Positions 24,556 through 32,948 of a stretch of DNA of 64,000 nucleotides are shown here, piece after piece. The notes below the pieces were generated by a model, which did no database searches, had not been told where the DNA came from, and saw only the letters and a list, made by a program, of their open reading frames with translations. Numbering within the stretch: the first letter of the stretch is position 1; every line of letters begins with the position of its first letter. The position numbers and the translations under genes are program-made. Source of the DNA: Gammaproteobacteria bacterium (GTDB lineage Bacteria; Gemmatimonadota; Gemmatimonadetes; Longimicrobiales; Gaopeijiaceae). The stretch spans positions 1 through 64,000 of the forward strand of contig JAPPMM010000018.1 in the NCBI GenBank assembly GCA_028819075.1. Reading direction: 5' to 3'.

Positions 24556-25866
24556 GTGAAGGAACTCGGCAGCGGGTCGTGCAGGAAGATTGCCGTCGTG
24601 GGCCGCGGCACCGCCGGCGCGCTGGCCGCCGCCAGCGTATCGCGGTTGCACCCCGAGCGCGATCATGAGCTGCACCACATCTACGATTCTCGCATTCCCA
24701 TCATCGGCGTGGGCGAAGGAAGTTGGCCCAGTCTTGTCCGCGAACTGCAGCAGCTGTCGCAGTTGCCCCACGAGACGATTCAGCAACGCCTGAACGGCAC
24801 CCGCAAGTTCGGCAGCCGCTTCGAGGGATGGGGTCGACGCCGGCAGGACTTTGTTCACTACTTCACGCCACAACAGGTGGCCTATGCCTACCACCTGTCG
24901 GCCGACCTGATGGCGGACCTGTTGCACGCGAGTACGCGGGCCCGCCACATCGACGCGAGAGTGACCGCGATCACGCGAGTCGACGGCGGCGCGCAGGTGC
25001 AGTTCGAAGGCCGTGAGGCCGAGCGCTACGATCTGGTCTTCGATGCCCGCGGCTATCCGCGGCAACTGGATCCGCAGGAGCACATCGACATTTCCTTCAT
25101 CCCCACGAACTGCGCCGCCATTCGCCGCGGCCCCCCGGTCGTCAAGGCGCCGCCGAACGCGCCGGTCCGCGAACTCACGTATACCCGTGCGGTGGCGCGT
25201 CCGCACGGATGGGTGTTCGTCATTCCGCTGACCGTGCACACATCCTACGGCTATGTCTTCAATAGGGAAGTGTCCGATCTCGATGCAGTCGAGGCGGACT
25301 TCGACGAGTTCCTTGCGGAGGACGGCGTGTCGGATTTCGAGAAGCGCGCCGTCATTCCGTTTCCCAATTTCGTCCGCCGCCGGATCTATGATGGTGCCGT
25401 GGTCCGCGTCGGGAATGCCGCCGCCTTCATGGAGCCGCTCGAAGCGACCGCCATCAGGTTGGCGCAACTGCAGGTCGCGCTGGTTCTGCGCATGCGGTTC
25501 CACCGGCCGGCGGAGTATGTGCAGAGCGACGCGCCCGTCATCAACCGCTTTCTCGTCACCGATGCGCTCGCAGCCGGCTTGTTCGTGGGCTGGCACTATT
25601 GCTGTGGTTCGAAGTACGACAGTGCGTTCTGGCGCGACGCCCGGGACCGCGTGTGGCCGAACTACCGGGAGGCCGCCGATCCGCTGGCCGTGGACTGTTC
25701 CGCCTTGCGCAAGTTCGACGAGATGCTCGAACTGGTCGACGCGAAGACCCCCGATCCGGCGGATTGGGAGCGGCAGTGCGCGTTCCTTCCCGTGAGCAGC
25801 TTCGCGCAAATCGCCCACGGTCTGGGTGCGCCATTGGGGCGGAAGCACGACTCCGTGCCGACGTAG
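24556..25866 (+). CDS. Compact flavin-dependent tryptophan-halogenase-like enzyme
   Basis: A 436-residue FAD enzyme; canonical tryptophan halogenases are about 510-540 residues. The nucleotide-binding motif is G16-RGTA-G21. GVGEGSWPS (51-59) matches the FAD-contacting segment, K84 in GTRKFGSRFEGWG sits where the catalytic Lys is found, and E296 in FMEPLEATAI where the catalytic Glu is found. GWVFVIP (218-224) replaces the usual WxWxIP with Phe at the second Trp. The segment between K84 and the next FAD block is short, so substrate loops are reduced. GTG at 24556 has a GGGGAGG site 8 bases upstream. In a cluster whose core peptide ends in Trp, halogenation of that Trp is the natural hypothesis; another oxidation is possible. 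Confidence 0.78.
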   Translation: MKELGSGSCRKIAVVGRGTAGALAAASVSRLHPERDHELHHIYDSRIPIIGVGEGSWPSLVRELQQLSQLPHETIQQRLNGTRKFGSRFEGWGRRRQDFVHYFTPQQVAYAYHLSADLMADLLHASTRARHIDARVTAITRVDGGAQVQFEGREAERYDLVFDARGYPRQLDPQEHIDISFIPTNCAAIRRGPPVVKAPPNAPVRELTYTRAVARPHGWVFVIPLTVHTSYGYVFNREVSDLDAVEADFDEFLAEDGVSDFEKRAVIPFPNFVRRRIYDGAVVRVGNAAAFMEPLEATAIRLAQLQVALVLRMRFHRPAEYVQSDAPVINRFLVTDALAAGLFVGWHYCCGSKYDSAFWRDARDRVWPNYREAADPLAVDCSALRKFDEMLELVDAKTPDPADWERQCAFLPVSSFAQIAHGLGAPLGRKHDSVPT

Positions 25867-25950
25867 CCGGCCGGCGGCCGCCCGAGTCTGCACCGCGCAC
25901 CCTGACGTGCTATCCTTGTTCGATACCTGGTGAGGAGGCGAAGCAGGGAC

Positions 25951-26502
25951 GTGTTCAATAACCCGTTTGGTTCGTTTCACGATACCGTTGCCGAAGCAAA
26001 GCAGGAACGGGAACAACTCGACCGGCTGCTGACGGTTTCCACACCGCGGGAGCGCCTGCTCGTCGTCGCCGTCGCGCTGTGGTTGTTCATCTTCGTGACG
26101 TGGCTCTTTCTTGGCAGCGTAACCCGCAGCCTCGCGGTGGACGGTGTGCTGGTCGACCCGGGCACAAACCTGTCCGAAGCGGGCCGGTCCGTGCAGGCGC
26201 TCGTCTGGATCGACAGCGACGTCGTGCCGGAGATCAGGGCAGGAATGCCGGCGGTGATGGAACTGGGTACGGCGGATGGAGAAGCGGACACAATAAGCGT
26301 GGAAGTCGCGGCGATTTCCGGCGTTCGCCCGTTCGAGGCTCCCGCGGCCTTCGAGTCTGCGGCGCCGGGATCCATGCACCGCCTCGATATCGCGCTGGAC
26401 GAGAGCCTCGACCTTGCTTCCATTGTGGGCAGAGAATGCCGGATCGTCATCGAGATCGGTACGCAATCTCCGGTCGCATTCCTGCGGATGGGGCGGTCAT
26501 GA
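25951..26502 (+). CDS. NHLM-type HlyD-like secretion adaptor (short form)
   Basis: A 183-residue membrane-fusion-like protein. It opens with FNNPFGSFHDTVAEAKQEREQLDRLLTVSTPRER, as in NHLM bacteriocin-system adaptors, followed by one helix (LLVVAVALWLFIFVTWLFL) and the barrel-sandwich start SVTRSLAVDGVLVDPG. Typical members have about 270 or more residues with a coiled-coil hairpin; here that hairpin is missing, leaving half barrels joined directly. AGGAGG at 25933-25938 supports GTG at 25951; an upstream GTG at 25930 is less likely. It should connect the ABC pair encoded next to the envelope. Confidence 0.75.
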   Translation: MFNNPFGSFHDTVAEAKQEREQLDRLLTVSTPRERLLVVAVALWLFIFVTWLFLGSVTRSLAVDGVLVDPGTNLSEAGRSVQALVWIDSDVVPEIRAGMPAVMELGTADGEADTISVEVAAISGVRPFEAPAAFESAAPGSMHRLDIALDESLDLASIVGRECRIVIEIGTQSPVAFLRMGRS

Positions 26503-26503
26503 T

Positions 26504-28714
26504 ATGACGCTGATCGCCTTCAGGGGGGTTGACGACAAGGCCGCACCGAGCTTCGAGAAACAGCGCGTAACCACGCCGATTCTGTTGCAGATGCACGCGT
26601 CGGAGTGTGGCGCGGCCTGCCTCGGCAGCATTCTCGCCTACTTCGGACGCTGGGTTTCGCTGGTGGAATTGCGGGAAAGATGCGAGGTGAGTCGGGACGG
26701 GAGCAGTGCGGCGAGCATCGCACGCGCGGCCAGGCACTACGGTCTCGAATGCAGTGGACTCAGCCTGCGTGCCGGTCAGCTGAAGAGGCTGCAGTTGCCT
26801 CTGATCGTGTTCTGGCAATTCAGCCATTTTGTTGTCCTCGAGGGGTTCGACGGTCGCCACTTCTATCTCAATGATCCGTCCACGGGGCGGCGCAGGCTCT
26901 CGGCGCAAGAGTTCGGCAAGGGCTACAGCGGAATTGCGCTGCGATTCAAGCGGGGCTCCGGTTTCGAACCCGGCGGCGAGCCGCCCGGATTGTACACGCA
27001 ACTGGGCACGCTGCTCACCGGATCGCGGAGCGCGCTTGCCTGGGTAATTGCCTGCGGCCTCATGTTGACGCTGCTGGCCCTTGTTGTCCCCGCATCTCTA
27101 GGCGTTTTCGTGGACGATGTTCTGGAGAACCGGGGGCCCTGGGGCGGACTCGTGACGGCCCTGCTCGGCGGCGGTGTCCTCGTATACATCCTGTCCCTGC
27201 TCAAGCACCGGTTCCTGAAACGGTTCGCGATCCGGATTGCGGTGATGGGCTACAGTCGAGGCCTGTCGCGGCTGCTGCGGTTGCCGGTGGAGTTCTTCGA
27301 ACACCGTCTCGTAGGCGATCTGACGGATCGAGTCTCGTCCATCGACAGAGTCGCGAGAAACCTGACGGAACAGTTTCTGGTGCTCATTGTCGACATGGCG
27401 ATGAGCGCTGTGCTGCTCATTGCCATGTTGGCCTACGATGTCCGGCTCACGCTGGTTGTGCTGTTTCTGGCCCTTCTGCACGGCGTGCTGGCACACTTTC
27501 TCAATGGGCTCAGGGCGGTTCGAAGCCAGGCGATGAGGCGCGAACAGGGGCTCTTGATCGGCGTCGGCATGCAGATGCTGAATCATGCCGACAACCTGCG
27601 CATGACGGGATCGGACGACCGTTTCTTTTCGCAGTGGAGCGGCCATCAGGCGCGCGAACTGCAAGCGCGCCGGCGCTATTCCGCACTGGGCTCCGTCAAT
27701 ACCGCGCTCCCGGGCATGATCGCCGCACTTCGCGCCGCGGCGGTCCTGGGCATCGGGGGAAGCCTGGTCATGGCCGGAGAGATGACCCTGGGCACGCTGG
27801 TCGGGTTCTATATCCTGGCCGAGATGTTTCTGGCACCGGTTGGGCGCTTCCTGGAGTTCGCCGGGCAACGCCAGGCGCTCGAAACCGATCTGCAGCGACT
27901 CGAGGATATCTCCAAAGCGGCGGAAGACCCCACCTTCCGTCGCCGGAGTTCTCAGTCGGAGTCGCTTCCCACCTTCAACGGCCGACTCCAGCTCACCGGC
28001 CGGCTCGAGCTGCGAGACGTCAGCTTCGGCTTCAACAGGAGTCGGCCCGCTCTGATCAAGGACTTCAACCTCCTGATCAGGCCGGGGCAGCGGGTTGCCG
28101 TTGTCGGTCCCAGCGGTTCCGGCAAGTCGACCCTCGCGCGGCTGATTGCCGGTCTCTATCAGCCCTGGTCCGGCGAAATCCTGTTCGATGGCCACCCCCG
28201 CGATGAGATTCCCGAGGAGGTGCTGCGGCGGTCCATCTCCATGGTGGATCAGGAGGTCGTGCTCTTTTCCGCGTCCGTGCGCGACAACATCACCCTGTGG
28301 AACCCCGCCGTTCCGGATGAGGCCATCTTCGCGGCGACACGCGATGCCCAGATCCATGACGAAATCCTGCGTCGGCCGGACGGATATTCGACCCGGGTCG
28401 AGGAAGGCGGCGTGAATTTCAGCGGCGGCCAGCGCCAGCGGCTGGAGATCGCCCGGGGGCTGCTGGGCAATCCGACGCTGCTCATTCTGGATGAGGCGAC
28501 CAGCGCCCTCGATGCCGCGACGGAGGAATACGTCGACGACGCCTTGCGACGCCGCGGTGTCACCTGCCTGATCGTGGCGCACCGGCTGAGCACCGTGCGG
28601 GACTGCGACGAGATCATCGTGCTCGACGGGGGTGTCGAAGTGCAGCGCGGGACGCACGACGAGCTGATCGCGGATCGGGACGGCACGTACTACAAGCTGG
28701 TCAAGTCCGGCTGA
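26504..28714 (+). CDS. NHLM peptidase-containing ABC transporter (C39 leader peptidase)
   Basis: A 736-residue exporter that cuts the leader from the RiPP and transports the product. The N-terminal C39 domain has Cys35 in HASECGAACLGSILAYFG, His108 in QFSHFVVLEGF and Asp124 in YLNDPSTGRR, the full catalytic set. A six-helix membrane domain follows (about 165-450). The ATPase has Walker A GPSGSGKST near residue 535, signature FSGGQRQRLEIARG, Walker B LLILDEATSALD and VAHRLST. ATG at 26504 follows the adaptor stop by one base. The stop overlaps the second ABC gene as TGATG. Confidence 0.92.
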   Translation: MTLIAFRGVDDKAAPSFEKQRVTTPILLQMHASECGAACLGSILAYFGRWVSLVELRERCEVSRDGSSAASIARAARHYGLECSGLSLRAGQLKRLQLPLIVFWQFSHFVVLEGFDGRHFYLNDPSTGRRRLSAQEFGKGYSGIALRFKRGSGFEPGGEPPGLYTQLGTLLTGSRSALAWVIACGLMLTLLALVVPASLGVFVDDVLENRGPWGGLVTALLGGGVLVYILSLLKHRFLKRFAIRIAVMGYSRGLSRLLRLPVEFFEHRLVGDLTDRVSSIDRVARNLTEQFLVLIVDMAMSAVLLIAMLAYDVRLTLVVLFLALLHGVLAHFLNGLRAVRSQAMRREQGLLIGVGMQMLNHADNLRMTGSDDRFFSQWSGHQARELQARRRYSALGSVNTALPGMIAALRAAAVLGIGGSLVMAGEMTLGTLVGFYILAEMFLAPVGRFLEFAGQRQALETDLQRLEDISKAAEDPTFRRRSSQSESLPTFNGRLQLTGRLELRDVSFGFNRSRPALIKDFNLLIRPGQRVAVVGPSGSGKSTLARLIAGLYQPWSGEILFDGHPRDEIPEEVLRRSISMVDQEVVLFSASVRDNITLWNPAVPDEAIFAATRDAQIHDEILRRPDGYSTRVEEGGVNFSGGQRQRLEIARGLLGNPTLLILDEATSALDAATEEYVDDALRRRGVTCLIVAHRLSTVRDCDEIIVLDGGVEVQRGTHDELIADRDGTYYKLVKSG

Positions 28715-31656
28715 TGCGGGACACCGCGCCGGGGCACACGTCCATCGCGGAACTCGCCGCCCTCTCCGGCGAGTCCGTGCCCTGCGCCGGCAACCTGCCG
28801 GTGAAGCTCGACGACCCGGACACTGTCTGGTTCATCGATCAGGGCGCCGTCAATCTGTTCCTGGTCGAATTCCAGGACGGGGTGGAGCAGGCGGCGCCGC
28901 AGCATCTGCTGCGCCGCGGATCGGGCTGGCTGCTACCGGGGGTCGCGCCGGACGGGCCACGCGATGACGATGACACCACGCTCAGCCTGATCGCCAAGGG
29001 ATCGCCGGGCACCGTTCTGAAACGCCTGCCGGCCTCCGTGCTGTCCGACGCCGATCCGGCGGAGCTGGCGGAACAGACCGATACCTGGCTGACCGCGATT
29101 ACCGACACACTCTCGCGTTTCGCGAGCCGCCTTCCGCGTCCGACTGCGCTGGCCAAACCCGGTCTGATGCGGACGCCGGCTCCCTGTACGCTGTCCGTAC
29201 AGCGCGGCGTCGTATGGGTATCCGAACCGCCGCGCGGCACCGGCCTCTTCATGGACCTGGTCGACCCGGCGGACATCGTCGAGGCGGGCGGCCCACACGA
29301 AGCGGTGATCCCTCTGACGCGGACAAGCTGGCTCATCCTGTCCGACGAGGCGACACTCTCCGGAAGGTCGACCGAGACACTGGCAAAGCAGGGCATCCTG
29401 CTCTCGGCGCTCGCATCGTTTCACGCGGTTGCCTTCGCCCTGGAGCGCCTGAACCGCCGACTGGCCGTGGTCGATGATGCGAATCTCGAGCGCGTGCGGA
29501 CCACGAGCCGCCGCACGGTCGAGAGAGCCGCGCGGCAGCGGCTCTTCAATATCCATGATCTGCCGATTGACCGGGATGCCAGCGTCGAGGACACGTCGCT
29601 GGCGGACGCCCTGCAGGCGATCGGACGCCGTGAGGGAATCGATTTCAAGATCCCGGTGCGCTCGGATCCCTCGGGTGCTCCGGTCGGCCTCGTAGACGTT
29701 CTCGATGCATCGGGCGTGCGCGCCCGACGCGTGCGGTTCAGGGCCGGGGAGGCCTGGTGGCGCGGCGACAGCAACGCGATGCTGGCATTCCGCGCCGCAG
29801 ACGGCCAGCCCGTGGCGCTTCTGCCGGGATGGTTGGGGCGCTACCGGGAATTCGATCCGGTCAGCAAGCGCAGCGTCCGGATGACGGCGGATCGTGCCGC
29901 CGCGCTGGCGGACGAGGCCTGGATGTTCTACCGGCCGCTGCCGGTGGGGGACGTGAAGCCAGCCGACCTGCTGGGGATCGCGCTGCTTGGATCGGGGGCG
30001 GATCTCGCGCGGCTGGTGCTTGCCGGGCTTCCGGGCGGCCTGATCAAGCTCGTGCCGGCGCTCGCGCTCGGGTTCGTTGCGAACCAGACGGCGGCGGGCG
30101 GAACCGCCGGCCAGCTCTATGCGGTGGCGGTGGCGGTGACGGGGTTCGGCCTGCTCGGCGCACTGCTGCATCTGCTTCAGAGCACGGCGATGATGCGGAT
30201 CGAGGGTCGCTCGGTTTCCCGGGTCGAAGCGTCCTTCTGGGACCGTCTCATGCGCCTTCCGCCAAGCATTCTGCACGGTCGCCGGGCTGGCGATCTGGCC
30301 GTGTCGGGGATGACGTTCCAGAATCTTCGCGACGGGTTGCAGGGAGTCGCAGCCCACGGTCTGCTTTCGATCCTTTTTCTGCTTCCGGTGCTTGGCGTCA
30401 TCTTCCTCTACGACGCCACGCTCGGGACCGTTGCCCTCGCGTTCAGCCTGGCTTCGCTCCTGGTCACCGTCGTTCTCGGGCTGCGCCAGATTCCGCTCCA
30501 TGGGCGGATGATCCGCGCGGCGCGGCGCGTCTCCGGCCGGCTATTCCAGATCGTGGGCAGCATAGGCAAGCTGCGTGTGGAAAACGCGGAAGCGTCGGCT
30601 TTCGCCATCTGGGCGCAGGACTACCGGGAGCAGAAGCGTACGGAGCTCGAGCTGGGCGCGCTCGAGGGACATTCGCGGGCATTTGGCGCGGCGCTCCCCT
30701 TTCTTGCCGCCGGAATCCTGCTATTCGCGGTCGCAGCCATGGGCGACGGGAACCTCCCGGTCGGCGATTTTCTCGTCGTCTACCTCGTCTTCGCCGCGTT
30801 TCAATCCGCCGTCGCACGGCTCGGCGAGTCCTTTGGCGCGGTTGCCGCCGTACTTCCGGCGTTCGACCAGATGCGCCCGCTTCTCGCTGCGGTCCCCGAG
30901 GCCGAAGTCGAAGGAGCGCCGGTCGAGGATCTGGGGGGCGACATTTTCTTCGACCGCATTTCCTACCGGTACGATCCCGACGGCCCGTTGATCCTCGACG
31001 ATGTCACGATTCACGTCCGCCCCGGGGAATTCGTCGCGATTGCGGGCGAGTCCGGCGCTGGCAAAAGCACCCTTTTCCGGCTGGCGCTTGGATTCGACCG
31101 GCCCACCGCGGGAGCAGTGTGCTACGACGGACGTGATCTGAGGAACCTGAACCTGAGACAGGTGCGCCGCAAAATTGGCGTGGTGCCGCAGTCCGTTGGA
31201 CTCCATCCCTCGGATCTCTGGGACAATCTGGTCGGTCACCACGATGAGGTGGCGAGTGACGAGATATGGACGGCGACGCGAGTCGCCGACGTCGAAGAGG
31301 AGATCAAGGGCATGCCCATGGGCATGATGACCATGGTCGGCACGAGCGGGTCGGTTCTGTCGGGCGGCGAGAGTCAGCGCGTTTCAATCGCCCGGTCGGT
31401 GATCGGCAGCCCGCGAATCATGCTCCTGGACGAGGCGACCAACTGGCTGGATAACGAGAGCCAGGCCAGGGTCATGCGCAACCTCACCGCTCTGACCGCC
31501 ACCCGGGTCGTCATCGCCCACCGCCTGTCCACGCTGGAACAGGCCGATCACATCTACGTGCTGCAGGCCGGAAAAGTCGTACAGAGCGGCTCCTTCAACG
31601 AACTGATGGAGGCCGACGGGGTGTTCAGAGACCTGGTAAGGAGGCAGGTGGCCTGA
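28714..31656 (+). CDS. NHLM bacteriocin-system second ABC transporter subunit
   Basis: A 980-residue protein of the NHLM ATP-binding/permease family that always accompanies the C39 transporter. About 400 N-terminal residues resemble a cyclic-nucleotide-binding-like regulatory region plus a linker, with no peptidase. The six-helix membrane domain is about residues 420-700 ([20 protein letters not shown] onwards). Walker [10 protein letters not shown] lies near residue 780, signature [14 protein letters not shown] near 885 and Walker [12 protein letters not shown] just after. ATNWLD instead of ATSALD is a typical divergent form in this family. It probably forms a heterodimer with the preceding transporter. 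Confidence 0.88.
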   Translation: MRDTAPGHTSIAELAALSGESVPCAGNLPVKLDDPDTVWFIDQGAVNLFLVEFQDGVEQAAPQHLLRRGSGWLLPGVAPDGPRDDDDTTLSLIAKGSPGTVLKRLPASVLSDADPAELAEQTDTWLTAITDTLSRFASRLPRPTALAKPGLMRTPAPCTLSVQRGVVWVSEPPRGTGLFMDLVDPADIVEAGGPHEAVIPLTRTSWLILSDEATLSGRSTETLAKQGILLSALASFHAVAFALERLNRRLAVVDDANLERVRTTSRRTVERAARQRLFNIHDLPIDRDASVEDTSLADALQAIGRREGIDFKIPVRSDPSGAPVGLVDVLDASGVRARRVRFRAGEAWWRGDSNAMLAFRAADGQPVALLPGWLGRYREFDPVSKRSVRMTADRAAALADEAWMFYRPLPVGDVKPADLLGIALLGSGADLARLVLAGLPGGLIKLVPALALGFVANQTAAGGTAGQLYAVAVAVTGFGLLGALLHLLQSTAMMRIEGRSVSRVEASFWDRLMRLPPSILHGRRAGDLAVSGMTFQNLRDGLQGVAAHGLLSILFLLPVLGVIFLYDATLGTVALAFSLASLLVTVVLGLRQIPLHGRMIRAARRVSGRLFQIVGSIGKLRVENAEASAFAIWAQDYREQKRTELELGALEGHSRAFGAALPFLAAGILLFAVAAMGDGNLPVGDFLVVYLVFAAFQSAVARLGESFGAVAAVLPAFDQMRPLLAAVPEAEVEGAPVEDLGGDIFFDRISYRYDPDGPLILDDVTIHVRPGEFVAIAGESGAGKSTLFRLALGFDRPTAGAVCYDGRDLRNLNLRQVRRKIGVVPQSVGLHPSDLWDNLVGHHDEVASDEIWTATRVADVEEEIKGMPMGMMTMVGTSGSVLSGGESQRVSIARSVIGSPRIMLLDEATNWLDNESQARVMRNLTALTATRVVIAHRLSTLEQADHIYVLQAGKVVQSGSFNELMEADGVFRDLVRRQVA

Positions 31657-32943
31657 ATGGACGCGGACGGTCTCCTCGTATCAAGAGCTGAAGAAGACAG
31701 CGACTTTCGTGAACGTCTTCTCCGGAACCCCAGGGAGACAATCGAGACGGAATTCGGCGTGACGCTGGCCGAGGACCATGAGATTCGCGTGCACGAAGAG
31801 TCGTATACCGCGACGCATGTCGTGCTCCCGCCGCAGAGCAAGCTCAGCGAGGCCGAACGAGAGGCGGCGAGGACCGGTGCGGCATCGCTCGAGTTTCTTC
31901 GAAGGACACTCCACGACCCCGCGCCGCCCCTTCGGCCCTTTGCACCAAAAGAAAAGGGGGTCCGAAGCAGCGCCACCTCCGGGGCGCTGGCCAGGGCAGC
32001 GAGGGAAGGGATCCGCCGCGGGCTTGCCTTCCTGGAGTCCATGATCGACGAGAATGGGGCCTGGCACTGCATCCGGTTCAATGTGGCCGACCCGGAGATC
32101 CCAAGGCATTTCGAAAGGCCTCCTTTCGTGTCGGCTCTCTGCGCGCTTGCCCTTGAGAGCTCCGATGAGCCGCGGGCCAGGGCGATATGCACCGCTACGA
32201 AGGCGTATCTCATCGACACCATCGAATACCCCGGATTCTGGCGGTACTATCGTCACCTGCCCCCGGATCTCGACAGTACCGCGCTCTGTTCGCTCGTCAT
32301 CGGGACCCACCCCTGGATCTGGCTGGGGAGGAACGTTCCGGGCATGCTGGCAAATCGCGACGAGGAAGGCCGCTTCATGACCTGGGTGCTGGCGGAAGAC
32401 GAACCCGACGTCGTGTCGCGCTTTCGTATCGAGGCCGACCCGGTCGTCAATGCGAATGTCCTCGCCTGCCTGGGCAACCATCCGGGAACCAGGGGCGCCC
32501 AGCGATGGCTGGAAGCCCTGGTGACCGAGGGCAACCTCGATGGCTCGTCGAAGTGGTATCCCGACACGGTCACGATCTACCACGCGATCACGCGCGCGCT
32601 GATTCGTGCGAAGCCCGCCCTCGATCCCCTGCGGCCGATACTCGCGGATCGTATCCTCGGCCTCCGTGACGAGAAGGGAGGATTCGGCAATGTCCTTCAG
32701 ACCGCTCAGGCGGTGTCGGCGCTCCACAACATCGGAAGCCTCGAGCGGATCGACGCGAAGCGCGAGGTGGAGAGACTGTTGAGCTCGCAGCGCGGGGACG
32801 GCAGCTGGCCGGAGCTGCTCGCGTTCGGCGACCAGTCGTTGAAGTGGGGCGTGGCAGGGCAGATCGGGCATGGCTCCGAGGCCGTGACCTCCGCGTTCTG
32901 CATTGAGGCCCTGGAGTGTCTCGTCGAAGTGCTGGGGGCCTGA
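31657..32943 (+). CDS. NHLP leader-like segment fused to a squalene/terpene-cyclase-like domain
   Basis: A 428-residue protein in two parts. Residues 1-75 are an NHLP-type leader: aligned by eye without gaps to residues 17-78 of the precursor peptide encoded at 35.3 kb, residues 13-74 share 26 of 62 identities, including DFRE, IRVHE, LPP and the final Gly. Residues about 110-428 are helical repeats of the prenyltransferase/squalene-cyclase toroid type, with LPPDLDSTALCSL (D204-D206, resembling the DxDD acid motif but with Ser for the third Asp), GGFGNVLQTAQAVSAL and a QW-like GDGSWPELL. The ATG abuts the upstream stop. It may be a tailoring enzyme carrying its own docking leader. No signal peptide. 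Confidence 0.75.
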   Translation: MDADGLLVSRAEEDSDFRERLLRNPRETIETEFGVTLAEDHEIRVHEESYTATHVVLPPQSKLSEAEREAARTGAASLEFLRRTLHDPAPPLRPFAPKEKGVRSSATSGALARAAREGIRRGLAFLESMIDENGAWHCIRFNVADPEIPRHFERPPFVSALCALALESSDEPRARAICTATKAYLIDTIEYPGFWRYYRHLPPDLDSTALCSLVIGTHPWIWLGRNVPGMLANRDEEGRFMTWVLAEDEPDVVSRFRIEADPVVNANVLACLGNHPGTRGAQRWLEALVTEGNLDGSSKWYPDTVTIYHAITRALIRAKPALDPLRPILADRILGLRDEKGGFGNVLQTAQAVSALHNIGSLERIDAKREVERLLSSQRGDGSWPELLAFGDQSLKWGVAGQIGHGSEAVTSAFCIEALECLVEVLGA

Positions 32944-32948
32944 GCTGG

